From Actinoplanes sp. TBRC 11911 (GTDB lineage: Bacteria > Actinomycetota > Actinomycetes > Mycobacteriales > Micromonosporaceae), in assembly GCF_012933445.1 (NCBI RefSeq), contig NZ_JABBNC010000002.1, positions 310,001-374,000 on the forward strand: DNA of 64,000 nucleotides, in the 5' to 3' direction. Below are positions 17,886 through 25,871 of this stretch, in pieces. Position 1 is the stretch's first letter, and every line of letters begins with the position of its first letter. Made by a program: the position numbers and the translations under genes. The notes beneath the pieces are model-generated. The model was not told the origin of the DNA, ran no database searches, and saw only the letters and a program-made list of their open reading frames with translations.

Positions 17886-18536
17886 ATGGCTGAGCAGCTG
17901 CCGGTGGTCGTCGTCCGGGGTGAGGCGGTTCGCGAGGTGCCGCCCGAGCAGGCGGTCCTCTCGGTGACGGCGTCCGCGCGCGACCGCGACCGCGATACCG
18001 TGCTGACCCGGCTGGCCGAGCGCTCGGCGTCCGTGCGGGCGGTGCTCGAGGCGTACGGGGAAGGCATTGAAAAGCGCGAAACCAGCCAAGTCAGCATTTA
18101 TCCGGACATGGGGCGCCGAAGTGACACCCCGGTGGCGTACGTGGGAAGCGCCGGCACGACGGTGACCGTGACCGACTTCGCCCTGCTCGGCGAGCTTATG
18201 CTCCGTCTCGCCGGGCTGGACCAGGTGGCCGTGGCCGGACCGTGGTGGCAGCTGCGAGCCGGCAGTAAAGCGGGTGCCGAGGTCCGCGCCGAGGCCATCG
18301 CCGACGCGTTGCAGCGGGCCCGCGAATATGCGAACGCGGTCGGCGCCCGCGTCCACCGGCTTGTCGAGATCGCCGACGAGTCGAGCGGCGGCGTCGGCGG
18401 TCGTGCCTTCCTGACCGCGGCGGTGTCACGAGACACCGCCCAGCTCGAGTTCGACCCGCAGATGCAGACCGTGCAGGCGTCGGTGATCGTCCGCGTGACG
18501 ATCACCGAGCCGGATCTGACGACGCCGGCCGACTGA
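17886..18536 (+). CDS. SIMPL (DUF541) domain protein
   Basis: 216-aa protein of the SIMPL/DUF541 family: VVRGEAVREVPPEQAVLSVT at the start, ETSQVSIYP in the middle, and the C-terminal ADALQRAREYANAVGARVHRLVEI and VQASVIVRVTI. Family members are mostly periplasmic (for example the oxidative-stress-related YggE), but no signal peptide is visible here, so this copy appears cytoplasmic. The ATG (MAEQLPVVVV) is directly after the 46-bp repeat; no clear ribosome site can be pointed to. Confidence 0.82.
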   Translation: MAEQLPVVVVRGEAVREVPPEQAVLSVTASARDRDRDTVLTRLAERSASVRAVLEAYGEGIEKRETSQVSIYPDMGRRSDTPVAYVGSAGTTVTVTDFALLGELMLRLAGLDQVAVAGPWWQLRAGSKAGAEVRAEAIADALQRAREYANAVGARVHRLVEIADESSGGVGGRAFLTAAVSRDTAQLEFDPQMQTVQASVIVRVTITEPDLTTPAD

Positions 18537-18541
18537 CCGAT

Positions 18542-19540
18542 TCAGCGGCGCCGGCCGAGCACCAACGCAGCACCTGCCACAGCCGCCGCACCTGCCGCGA
18601 CCAGGCCATGATGTTGCGACAACCACAGCTGCGGGCTCCGGACCTTCGCCTGGGCGTCGAAGTCGCCATGCGCGCCCGCATCTTGCTCGCCCCGACCGTC
18701 GGCGGGCTCCCACAGGTTGGCCGGCTGGTCGGCCGGGCGCCGCTCGTCGGTCTGCTGCGCCGAGAACCCGGTCCGCGCCAGATAGCGATCCAGCAGGCCC
18801 GGCGCCACCGCGTTCGCCAGCAGCGTCCCGGCCGTGGAGCCGCCCACCCAGTACTCGCGCCGCCTCGGATGGTCCGCCGCGTACTCGACCGCCCGCGCCG
18901 CCACCTCCGGCTGATAGATCGGCGGCACCGGCTGCGCCTTGCGCGGCAGCCGGGACAGCACCCAGCTGAACTGCGGCGTGTTCACGGCCGGCATCTGCAC
19001 CATCGTGACGTGCACGTTGCTCTTGTCGTGCAGCAGCTCGACCCGCACCGACTCGTGGAAGCCCTGGACGGCGTGCTTGGCCCCGCAGTACGCGCTCTGC
19101 AACGGAATGCCCCGATAGGCCAGCGCCGACCCCACCTGCACGATCACGCCACGGTCGCGCGGCAGCATCCGGGACAGGGCGGCCCGGGTGCCGTGCACGT
19201 AGCCCAGGTACGTCACCTCGGTGGCGCGCGTGAACTCGTCCACGCCCATGTCCATGAACTTGGCGAACACCGAGCTGAACGCGTTGTTCACCCACAGGTC
19301 GATCGGCCCGGCCTCCTTCTCGACCTGCTCGGCCGCCGCGTCCACCGCGGCGAAATCGGACACGTCCACCTCGAACGGCAATGCGGTGCCGCCGGCCGCG
19401 CGTACGTCCTCGGCCGCCCCGGCCAGGCCGTCCGAACCGCGCGCCAGCAGCGCCACCACATCACCGCGAGCGGCCAGCCGACGGGCGACCGCTCGCCCGA
19501 TGCCGCCACTCGCGCCGGTCACCACGGAGATCCTCGTCAT
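18542..19540 (-). CDS. Short-chain dehydrogenase/reductase with C-terminal membrane segment
   Basis: 332-aa NAD(P)-dependent oxidoreductase. TGASGGIGRAVARRLA is the nucleotide motif, DLWVNNAFSS the NNAG-equivalent, and SAYCGAKHAVQGF the Tyr-x3-Lys active site, with the catalytic serine in VQVGSALAYRG. After about residue 255 comes a polar linker (DERRPADQPANLWEPADG) and a terminal hydrophobic segment LVAAGAAAVAGAALVLGRRR that may tether it to the membrane. Substrate unknown. It starts 36 bp after the surface-protein gene at 19577 and is probably co-transcribed with it. Confidence 0.88.
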   Translation of the reverse strand: MTRISVVTGASGGIGRAVARRLAARGDVVALLARGSDGLAGAAEDVRAAGGTALPFEVDVSDFAAVDAAAEQVEKEAGPIDLWVNNAFSSVFAKFMDMGVDEFTRATEVTYLGYVHGTRAALSRMLPRDRGVIVQVGSALAYRGIPLQSAYCGAKHAVQGFHESVRVELLHDKSNVHVTMVQMPAVNTPQFSWVLSRLPRKAQPVPPIYQPEVAARAVEYAADHPRRREYWVGGSTAGTLLANAVAPGLLDRYLARTGFSAQQTDERRPADQPANLWEPADGRGEQDAGAHGDFDAQAKVRSPQLWLSQHHGLVAAGAAAVAGAALVLGRRR

Positions 19541-19576
19541 GTCTTCTGGGTTCTCCGATTCGGCCTCCGGGAAACC

Positions 19577-20206
19577 TCAACCGGCTTCCTTGCGTACGCC
19601 GAAAGCCTGAACCGGAACCGTGAACGTGGCCCCTGCGCACCCCTTGGCCGTCTCGGGCCGCATGACCAGCGCATCCGGCACCGTGAATGCGCCAATCGTG
19701 TTGCGTCGCACGCTCCAGTCCACGTCGAAGCGCGACTTCGTCATCGTCACCTCGGCCTGCGTGCAGCCCAGATCCCGATGCTCGTCGTCGGCCACGATGT
19801 TCCCCTGACCCGGGGTTATCGAGGTGATCCGGATCGGAAACTCGTAGCCGTTGGTCACCGTGACCACGAGACTGCCGGTCCGCCCCGGGGTGAGCGGCAC
19901 GTTCAGGTCCGAGCGCGCCCGAATCGCCATCGAGACCGCACTCCCGGCCGCGGCGGGCGCGCCGTACCCGGTGAAATGCCAATACGACCAGGCCGCGCCC
20001 GCGTTGACGACCACTGCAGCAGCCGCCGCAATGGCAAGAATCGATTTCGTACGCCCGTTCAGGCGCCGTCGCCGCGCATCTGACGGGTGGCGCACCTCCC
20101 ATGTCGGTTCTTCGTGTTCGGCCGGATCGAGCTCGATGTGCATGTCGGTGTTCCTGGTGCCGGCGGCTTCCGGGTCATTCCTGGCAAGAAGAACGCGCCG
20201 GATCAT
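19577..20206 (-). CDS. Membrane-anchored two-cysteine beta-rich surface protein (cluster member 4)
   Basis: 209-aa protein: about 50 polar cytoplasmic residues, a transmembrane segment (SILAIAAAAAVVVNAGAAWSYW), then an extracellular beta-rich domain. After the helix comes GYGAPAAAGSAVS, then LTPG, the strand VVTVTNGYEFPIRITSI, Cys in RDLGCTQAEV and a terminal GCAGATFTVPVQA. The same order (xPG, VTN/NTN strand, Cys, Cys-x3/4-F near the C-terminus) recurs in the products at 21286 and 21825, and I know this pattern from many uncharacterised actinobacterial proteins. The arrangement recalls TasA/camelysin fibre proteins, but homology is not shown. The start overlaps the stop of a 13-codon ORF. 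Confidence 0.7.
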   Translation of the reverse strand: MIRRVLLARNDPEAAGTRNTDMHIELDPAEHEEPTWEVRHPSDARRRRLNGRTKSILAIAAAAAVVVNAGAAWSYWHFTGYGAPAAAGSAVSMAIRARSDLNVPLTPGRTGSLVVTVTNGYEFPIRITSITPGQGNIVADDEHRDLGCTQAEVTMTKSRFDVDWSVRRNTIGAFTVPDALVMRPETAKGCAGATFTVPVQAFGVRKEAG

Positions 20207-20244
20207 GACATGGCCGCGGGGATGGTCATGGCGTGCTCTCGCAT
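20203..20244 (-). CDS. Short upstream ORF translationally coupled to the surface-protein gene
   Basis: A 13-codon ORF (MREHAMTIPAAMS) follows an AAGGAGG ribosome site with 10-nt spacing and ends in TCATGA, whose ATG is the start of the 19577-20206 gene. That downstream gene has no ribosome site of its own outside this ORF. It could be a leader peptide that delivers ribosomes to the main gene; alternatively the main gene begins at the later methionine (MHIELDPAEH, 20143). Confidence 0.4.
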   Translation of the reverse strand: MREHAMTIPAAMS

Positions 20245-20605
20245 GCGGCGCATTCCTCCTTGACGACTCGGTGGGGACTTGGTGATAACAACGTTCCCCG
20301 AAGAGCCTCGGTCATGTGATCGGCATTCCGTCCGTCGTTCTGCGCACAAAAACGGGTATCTGCGTCTGTCCGGCTTAACCCTGACGGGGGATGGTGGCCG
20401 CGCTCCGTTCACCGGCACTTTCGACTAAGGCGCGGGAGCGTGAGCCCCGCTCATTTCCAGTGCGCCGATGCATTGTTCCCCGGCGGGTGACGTGGAATGT
20501 TTACGCCCGCGTTTATCGGACAATGTGGGACGCATTCGGGACAGAGAAGATCGAGCCCCCGGTGCGGGACCCACACCGAGGGCTCGATCCTTTTCCCCCA
20601 CTCAC
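20245..20605. other. Intergenic region between surface-protein genes
   Basis: No protein-coding gene is evident. It contains a terminator at 20549-20589 behind the 20606-21289 gene and, further left, must carry the promoter for the 20206 gene; a GGAGGAA ribosome site at its left edge belongs to the short ORF at 20203-20244. The middle (about 20280-20540) is less GC-rich than its surroundings, as promoters here tend to be. Confidence 0.5.
20549..20589. terminator. Strong hairpin terminator at the end of the surface-protein operon
   Basis: Arms GATCGAGCCCCCGGTG / CACCGAGGGCTCGATC pair over 16 bp with one mismatch and a 9-nt loop. T-rich sequence follows on the plus side (CCTTTTCC) and pyrimidine-rich sequence on the minus side, so it could work in both directions. 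It lies 17 bp past the stop of the 20606 gene. Confidence 0.75.
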
Positions 20606-21289
20606 CTAATCCGTAAGGTCTGACTCCGCCGGGTCGGGGCTCAGCGGCTTCTCGGAAGCCGGTTCCGGCGGCGCGGATGTTGCGTCCTCAGTCGGTTCCA
20701 GGGCCGGAGGCGGCTCGAGTGTGGGAGCCGGATCTGTTGTTGGCTTCGGAGCGGCTGGTGACGTGACGTCCGTCGGGGTCGGTGGCTCGACGCGCGGGGC
20801 GGGGTCGGTCGTGGCCGCGTCGGTGCCGGTCGCCGCGGTCTTGGTTGCCGCCGGTGCCGTGGCGAAGGTCAGGCGGCTGCTCTTCTTGCTCTCGTTACCT
20901 ACCCAGTGCCGGAAGCCGGGCGTGATCGTCCACTGCCAGGTGCCGCCGGCCACTTCTGCTGCCGAGAAGGTGACCGACTCGCTCGGCCCGCCCGTAGCGG
21001 CCACCACGTGCGTGATGTCCGGCAGCGGCGGGGCGTTGAGGCTGTGCGCGGTGATGACGTATTCGTCCATTCCTGCGTCGGGGGCGAGCTGCTGGGCACT
21101 CCAGCTGACGACTGCGGTCTTCCCTTGTTTCGCGACGCTGGGCTGCACGCCGCGTGGCATCTTGGCGGCACGCGCCTTGACCGTGACAGTGCTGGGAACG
21201 GCCCAGTCGGCGAAGGCCGTCAGCGTGCCACCGAGTCCGAGTGTCGTCGCCACCAGGCCGACCAGCAGATGCCGGGCGCCACGTCTCAT
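20606..21289 (-). CDS. Exported fibronectin-type-III-like protein with Pro/Thr/Glu-rich tail (cluster member 3)
   Basis: 227 aa. A signal peptide (HLLVGLVATTLGLGGTLTAFADW) leads into one beta-sandwich domain (about 40-135) with fibronectin-III-like spacing (AVVSWSAQQL, MDEYVITAHS, GGTWQWTITPGFRHWVG). The last 85 residues are a low-complexity, Pro/Thr/Glu-rich stalk (PAPRVEPPTPTDVTSP and similar) without an LPXTG motif or terminal helix, so it is probably secreted or wall-associated rather than sortase-anchored. No cysteines. The start ATG overlaps the stop of the 21286 gene (ATGA), so it is translated with that two-Cys protein. Confidence 0.75.
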   Translation of the reverse strand: MRRGARHLLVGLVATTLGLGGTLTAFADWAVPSTVTVKARAAKMPRGVQPSVAKQGKTAVVSWSAQQLAPDAGMDEYVITAHSLNAPPLPDITHVVAATGGPSESVTFSAAEVAGGTWQWTITPGFRHWVGNESKKSSRLTFATAPAATKTAATGTDAATTDPAPRVEPPTPTDVTSPAAPKPTTDPAPTLEPPPALEPTEDATSAPPEPASEKPLSPDPAESDLTD

Positions 21290-21756
21290 CGTGCGGTCCG
21301 GCTTCCGGTGCTGCTCAGGGCGATGGTGAACCGAGCGTTGGAGCATTTGGGCGTGGCGTTCCTCGGCATGGCGACGGCGATCGATCCCGGCAGGACTCGG
21401 CGATCGCGTGGCTTGATGATGACCGGGAGGCGTCCGGTGTAGTCACCGACCCGCAGGCTCGCCGATGTGGCGGGACAGCCGCGATTCGAGGTTGAGACCA
21501 GTCGAGCCGAGACGTGGTGCAGGCTCAGTGCGAAGCCGTATGGATTCGTCACCGTGATGTTGATCCGGCGACTCGCGCCGGGATAAAGGCCCTTGATGGG
21601 TTTGCCCGCCAGTCCGAATCGATAGTCGTTCCCTTGTCGGCCACCGTGCGTGAGAACCATGTCCTCGCCCGGCGCCCCCTCCTGCCCGGCGGCCGCCACG
21701 ATGCACGCCGTGACCAGCGCGGTTGCGGCGGTGATCGCCGTCCACCAAACCCTCAT
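21286..21756 (-). CDS. Exported two-cysteine beta-rich protein with LYPG motif (cluster member 2)
   Basis: 156 aa. N-terminal signal segment WTAITAATALVTACIVAAAG, then an extracellular domain with GLYPGASRRINITVTNPYGF, a first cysteine in SNRGCPATSA and a second in TPKCSNARFTIAL near the C-terminus. This is the same layout as the products at 19577 and 21825. A cysteine inside the signal segment (LVTAC) could in principle be lipidated, but the surrounding context is not a classic lipobox. GGAGGACGATC precedes its ATG. It overlaps the following fibronectin-like gene by 4 nt. Confidence 0.72.
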   Translation of the reverse strand: MRVWWTAITAATALVTACIVAAAGQEGAPGEDMVLTHGGRQGNDYRFGLAGKPIKGLYPGASRRINITVTNPYGFALSLHHVSARLVSTSNRGCPATSASLRVGDYTGRLPVIIKPRDRRVLPGSIAVAMPRNATPKCSNARFTIALSSTGSRTAR

Positions 21757-21824
21757 GATCGTCCTCCGGTCGCGAGATAGACGGCGGGCGGGTGAGCCGG
21801 CGTCCGGCTCACCCGCCCACTTGG

Positions 21825-22307
21825 TCAGCTGGTGGCCGGAGCGATTTCGCCGCCGAGGGTGGCCGAAATGTTCATGAATTGGCCGGCGCAGTTCTCGCTC
21901 GCGGTGTCATCCATCTTGATCGTGCCGAGCGAGATCGAGTGCAGGCCTGGTGTGAGCACCGTGTTGGGCGGAATGGCGCCGAAGATGATGTCGGCGTCGT
22001 CGGCATCGCAGTTCGTGCCGGCGCTGGTCGTCACGCTTTCCACAGCGATCGTGTTGATCTTCACCGGGTAGTCGTTGGTGTTGTTGACGTTGACGTTGGG
22101 CAGATTGAACAGGCGACCCGGGTAGAGGTTGCCGAGCGATCGGGTATCCACGGTCGCGTGCAGCGTTTGGATCGCCGAGGCGTTCGCGTAGACCGTGCTG
22201 TCCCCCTTGAACCACCCGCTGGCGTAGGCGAAGGCCGCGGTTCCGCCGGCGACGGCGAGGACCGAGCCGGCGACGATGGCGACGGAACGCTTGGTGAGCT
22301 TGCGCAT
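21825..22307 (-). CDS. Exported two-cysteine beta-rich protein with LYPG motif (cluster member 1)
   Basis: 160 aa and first gene of the cluster in transcription order. Signal segment SVAIVAGSVLAVAGGTAAFAYASGW is followed by a glycine/alanine turn (GDSTVYANASAIQ), NLYPGRLFNLPNVNVNNTNDYPVKI, a cysteine in GTNCDADDAD, and a closing CAGQFMNISATL. The FAYASG-type boundary after the hydrophobic segment resembles SipW-type signal peptides of TasA-like fibre proteins, though no SipW peptidase gene is in the window. A strong ribosome site (AGGAGGAACTCCCC) precedes the ATG. Confidence 0.75.
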   Translation of the reverse strand: MRKLTKRSVAIVAGSVLAVAGGTAAFAYASGWFKGDSTVYANASAIQTLHATVDTRSLGNLYPGRLFNLPNVNVNNTNDYPVKINTIAVESVTTSAGTNCDADDADIIFGAIPPNTVLTPGLHSISLGTIKMDDTASENCAGQFMNISATLGGEIAPATS

Positions 22308-22776
22308 GGGGAGTTCCTCCTGGAACGGTGCGGGTCGCGGAAAAGGTGATCGCCGGGGTGCTCGTTGGCGTTCCGGCGCTGCGACAAAGATGACCGAAAG
22401 GGAACTGCTCGGCGATAGGGCTTCCGTTTGCGCTATCCCGCACGGTGCGACAACCGAAGTCCGATGATCCGGTTAACCCGTTGGGCTGAGCGCCGTAGTA
22501 CACATCGACCGACTTCGTCCGGATTTGGCCGCCCAGCAGACCGGCTGGCCAGGGCAAACCGGGTGCTATCAGACGTGTGCGAGCGCTTCAACCCGTGCAA
22601 AGATCCACAGTGGCCCGGAAAGGCGGCGAAGTGCTTTCAGACGTGAATTTTCTGGGCCGAAAATCACGATAGTTTCCGTGCGGCAAGGTCCCGTTTTCAC
22701 GGAAGGATTAGCCGGATCGGCGAGGCTTTCCCCTGAAAGAGGCTTTACGCCGACGCCTCTGTTGTTCGCCGGGGTG
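22308..22776. other. Upstream region of the surface-protein operon
   Basis: 469 bp without a convincing gene. The left end supplies the ribosome site of the 21825-22307 gene, so the operon promoter should be within it. An imperfect inverted repeat at 22642-22668 (CGTGAATTTTC, 6-nt loop, GAAAATCACG, one bulged base) stands about 108 bp past the RidA stop and may help end the RidA transcript. I cannot name a regulator site. Confidence 0.45.
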
Positions 22777-23187
22777 TCAGCGAGCCGGCAGTACCGCGAC
22801 CGCCTCGACCTCGATGCGGAACTCCGGGCTCACCAGGCCGGCCACCCGCACCAGCGACGAAGCGGGCGGCGCGGCGGCGTCGAACACCTCGTCCCGCGCC
22901 TCCCGGAACGCCCCGAGGTCGCCCATGTCGGTCAGGAAGATCGTCAGCTTGGCCACGTCCGCCATCGATGCCCCGGCCGCGGCCAGCACCGCCCGCATGT
23001 TGCGGAACACCTGCCGGGACTGTTCGAGTGCGTCCCCGGCGCCGACGAGCCGGCCCTCGTCGTCGAGCGGGACCTGCCCGGACACCATCACCGTGGCGCC
23101 GCTGAAGGAGACCGCGTGGCTGTAGCCGTTGGGCCTGGGAGTCCCGGGCGGATGGATATGGTGCTGCACGTCGAGCAGCTTAGTCAC
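22777..23187 (-). CDS. RidA-family enamine/imine deaminase
   Basis: 136-aa RidA/YjgF-type protein. The family hydrolyses reactive 2-aminoacrylate-type enamines released by PLP enzymes. Typical features are YSHAVSFSGATVMVSGQVPLD, the helix EQSRQVFRNMRAVLAAAG and the C-terminal FRIEVEAVAVL. The catalytic arginine region reads SSLVRVAGLVSPEFRIEVE, with Arg in the expected area. It is the last gene of the minus-strand set that also holds a threonine aldolase, a plausible source of enamine side products. Confidence 0.88.
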   Translation of the reverse strand: MTKLLDVQHHIHPPGTPRPNGYSHAVSFSGATVMVSGQVPLDDEGRLVGAGDALEQSRQVFRNMRAVLAAAGASMADVAKLTIFLTDMGDLGAFREARDEVFDAAAPPASSLVRVAGLVSPEFRIEVEAVAVLPAR

Positions 23188-23254
23188 CGGCTCGCCGAAC
23201 GCGTCCCGTCGCGTTCGGCCCCGGCGATCGGCCCCGCACGTGCGCCAGCTTGAC

Positions 23255-23956
23255 CTACACGTGCGCTAGGTGAAACAGCGTGGCCCGCGCGATCTCGCCC
23301 GGCGCCTGCCCGGCCCGCGCCGCGACGCTGCCGTCCGGCGACCAGATGCCCGAGCGGCCCGCGGTCTCGTCGAACTCGCCGCCGGTCGGTCCGGCGAACG
23401 ACGAAAAGGCCACCCACACCCCGTACGCCCGGGCAATGCCCCGTGCCCTCTCGGCGACCTGATCGACGGCCTCGGGCCGGTCCACCGCCCCGGCGATGTA
23501 CGCGTCCATGCCCAGCTCGGCCGTGCTCGCCGCGTGCGTGGCGACCCCGGTGTCGCGGCAGATCGCGAGGCCCAGCCGCCACCCGTCGATCTCGAACACC
23601 GCCGGGCCCGGACCGGCCGCGAAGCGTTCCTCGGTCTGGTGCGGGTGCTGCTTGCGGTACACGACCCGGGCGCCACCCCCGTCGATCGCCAGCATCGCGA
23701 TGTGCGGACCGTCGACCGGCGCCCCGACGAGCGCGACCGTGTCGGTGGCCGCACACGCCGCGACCAGCGGATCCAGCCGTGCGTCGTCCTCGGCGAGCAG
23801 CGGAGCGTCCAATTCGTACCCAGTAAGCGACATTTCGGGAAAAACCACTAAACGGGCTGCCGCCGCACGGACCGAGGCGGCGTGCACGACCGCGTTGCGG
23901 GCCACGTCGAGAGGGGTGACGTGCGGTTGGGCTACGGCGAGGACCAGCGGATTCAT
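23255..23956 (-). CDS. Carbon-nitrogen hydrolase (nitrilase/amidase superfamily)
   Basis: 233-aa single-domain hydrolase with the Glu-Lys-Cys triad visible: Glu in VVFPEMSLTGYEL, Lys in VVYRKQHPHQTEERF and Cys in LGLAICRDTGVATHA. These enzymes cleave amides, N-carbamoyl groups or nitriles. The FxPG-type substrate signature is insufficient to choose. Slightly shorter than typical members (250-280 aa). It lies 67 bp upstream (in transcription) of the RidA gene and 25 bp after the methyltransferase gene. Confidence 0.85.
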   Translation of the reverse strand: MNPLVLAVAQPHVTPLDVARNAVVHAASVRAAAARLVVFPEMSLTGYELDAPLLAEDDARLDPLVAACAATDTVALVGAPVDGPHIAMLAIDGGGARVVYRKQHPHQTEERFAAGPGPAVFEIDGWRLGLAICRDTGVATHAASTAELGMDAYIAGAVDRPEAVDQVAERARGIARAYGVWVAFSSFAGPTGGEFDETAGRSGIWSPDGSVAARAGQAPGEIARATLFHLAHV

Positions 23957-23981
23957 CTTTTCCTTCGGGTTGGGGGCGAAC

Positions 23982-24710
23982 CTACGGGCGTACGGCTTCC
24001 ACCAAAAACCGGTGTGCGGTCACGGTGAAGCCGCCATGTAGGCGGATGAAGGAGTCGAGGCGCCCCAGCGCGTCGGAATAGCGCTCGGGACTGAAATCGC
24101 GGATCTGCCACGGGAGGTCGCGCAGCTGTCGGACGACCGCACCGACATCGTGAAAAGTGACGGCGGGACGCTCCTCGCGGACGCCGGTCACTCGCAGACC
24201 GGCCTCCCGGAGCGCGTTCGCCGCGACGTCGGCGTTCCACCGACGCGGATAGGCGGGTGGTGCTTTGAGCGAGGTGTTCACGGCGGCCAGGTCATCGCTG
24301 CCGACCTGCTGGGTCAGCACGCGGCCACCGCGACGGAGAAGGCGGGCGATGTCGGCGGCCGGCAACCGGCCGTGCCGGCTGAGCACCACGTCGAACTCGT
24401 CCTCGCCGCCCGGCAGCTCGGTCAGCACCGGCACGTTGAACGGGCCCAGACGATCGCGGGCGACCGCCACGTTTCTGGTCCAGCTCTCCACCGCCACCGT
24501 GTGCGGCGGCAGCGGGGCCAGCTCGGCGAGCAACTCACCGCTGCCGGTGTCGAGATCGAGCAGGCCCACGGCGCGACGGATCAGACCCCGGGCCATCTCG
24601 GGGTACGACCAGGACGGCTCGGAGCTGACGTGCCGACCGTCCAGCCAGGCGAATTCCCACCCGGTGGCACGCTCGCTCAGGTCATCGAACCGCTGTCCGC
24701 TGCGCACCAT
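23982..24710 (-). CDS. Class I SAM-dependent methyltransferase
   Basis: 242-aa protein with a Rossmann-type SAM site LLDLDTGSGELLAELAP (usual glycine motif G-x-G, here DTGSGE), the acidic strand end HTVAVESW, and DEFDVVLSRHGRLP in the post-I region. The C-terminal VGAVVRQLRDLPWQIRDF and LHGGFTVTAHRFLVEA segments match a group of actinobacterial methyltransferases of unknown substrate. Part of the closely spaced minus-strand gene set. Confidence 0.82.
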   Translation of the reverse strand: MVRSGQRFDDLSERATGWEFAWLDGRHVSSEPSWSYPEMARGLIRRAVGLLDLDTGSGELLAELAPLPPHTVAVESWTRNVAVARDRLGPFNVPVLTELPGGEDEFDVVLSRHGRLPAADIARLLRRGGRVLTQQVGSDDLAAVNTSLKAPPAYPRRWNADVAANALREAGLRVTGVREERPAVTFHDVGAVVRQLRDLPWQIRDFSPERYSDALGRLDSFIRLHGGFTVTAHRFLVEAVRP

Positions 24711-24781
24711 CCGACGTTAGCCAGTCCACGCATCATCGACCGCTTCCGTGTGACACGACTCAACAACGGATCGGACGCAAT

Positions 24782-25846
24782 TCAGGCGATCAGCCGAGCC
24801 AGGATGTTCGCGACCTCGGCCGGGTCGTGCCGCAGTGTCGCGCTCCCGACCGCGAGCTCGACGCGTACGACATCGGGGTCTTCGGTTTCCATGGCCTTGG
24901 GCCACACCCAGAACTTGTCCGCCTCGGCGAGCTCCTTGGCGTTCTCGGCGTAGCGGCCGGCGCTCACCGAGAGCAGAAAGTGCATCATCGGGGCCTGCGG
25001 TACCGCCGGGACCGTGCGTACGCCCGGCACGTCCTCGACCGCCTTCGCGATCGCCAGCGCATGATCCATCCGGGCGGGCATCTCGGCCAGCGCACCGGTC
25101 AACTTGTTGCGAGCCGACGCGGCGCCCGGCCACAGCCCGTAGAGGGTGCCGCCGAGCCGCCGTCGCCACTCCTTCACCTGGGCGATCACGTCCTCCGGGC
25201 CGGCCACGCAGCACCCCGGCAGCGCGCCGACGCCCTTGTAGAAACTCACGTAGACGGTGTCGAAGAACTGCGCGATCTCGGCCGGGCTGCGGTGATACCC
25301 GGCCGAGGCCTCCCACAGCCGCGCGCCGTCGAGATGCGCCGCCATGTTTCGGTCGCGAGCCCAGCTGACCTGGGCGAACAGGTCGTCCAGCGACGGCATC
25401 TGCCCACCCAGGTCACGCTGCGGCAGCTCCAGCAGCAGGGCCGCGGCCGGCTCGGCGACCGCCTCCAGATCCGCCAACGTGATCAACCGGCTCTGCTCAC
25501 CGACCGCGCGGCCGACAAGACCATGCAATTGCGCGTACGCCTCGAGCTCGTGCCGGGCCAGATGACAGTACGGATGCCAGAGGACCGTCCGGCTGGACCG
25601 TGTGTCCGCGTGCACCCGCAACGTGGCCGGTTGTGCCATCGTGCCGCTCGGCAGGTAGACCGCGGCCGGCTTGCCGAGCAGCTCAGCGATCTCCTTCTCG
25701 AGATCGGCGACCACACCGCCGTCGCCGTACGTGTCCGCCTCCACGTCCGCGCCGATCGTGGCCACCATGTCGGCGGTCGTGGTCAGTCCGTTGCCGTGGA
25801 ACGAATCGGTGCATGCGGCACGCCGTGCGGCGATCTCGTCGAGCAT
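24782..25846 (-). CDS. Threonine aldolase / beta-eliminating lyase family PLP enzyme
   Basis: 354-aa fold-type I PLP enzyme. The PLP lysine is in VSFYKGVGALPGCC, the aspartate in AAHLDGARLWEAS, and the N-terminal region EADTYGDGGVVADLEKEIAELLG resembles low-specificity threonine aldolase. The reaction in that family is threonine (or allo-threonine) to glycine plus acetaldehyde; tyrosine- or tryptophan-lyase-type chemistry cannot be excluded. It starts 25 bp after the MerR-clamp gene. Confidence 0.87.
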   Translation of the reverse strand: MLDEIAARRAACTDSFHGNGLTTTADMVATIGADVEADTYGDGGVVADLEKEIAELLGKPAAVYLPSGTMAQPATLRVHADTRSSRTVLWHPYCHLARHELEAYAQLHGLVGRAVGEQSRLITLADLEAVAEPAAALLLELPQRDLGGQMPSLDDLFAQVSWARDRNMAAHLDGARLWEASAGYHRSPAEIAQFFDTVYVSFYKGVGALPGCCVAGPEDVIAQVKEWRRRLGGTLYGLWPGAASARNKLTGALAEMPARMDHALAIAKAVEDVPGVRTVPAVPQAPMMHFLLSVSAGRYAENAKELAEADKFWVWPKAMETEDPDVVRVELAVGSATLRHDPAEVANILARLIA

Positions 25847-25871
25847 TCGGTCAGTCTGGCACTTCGGGTCC

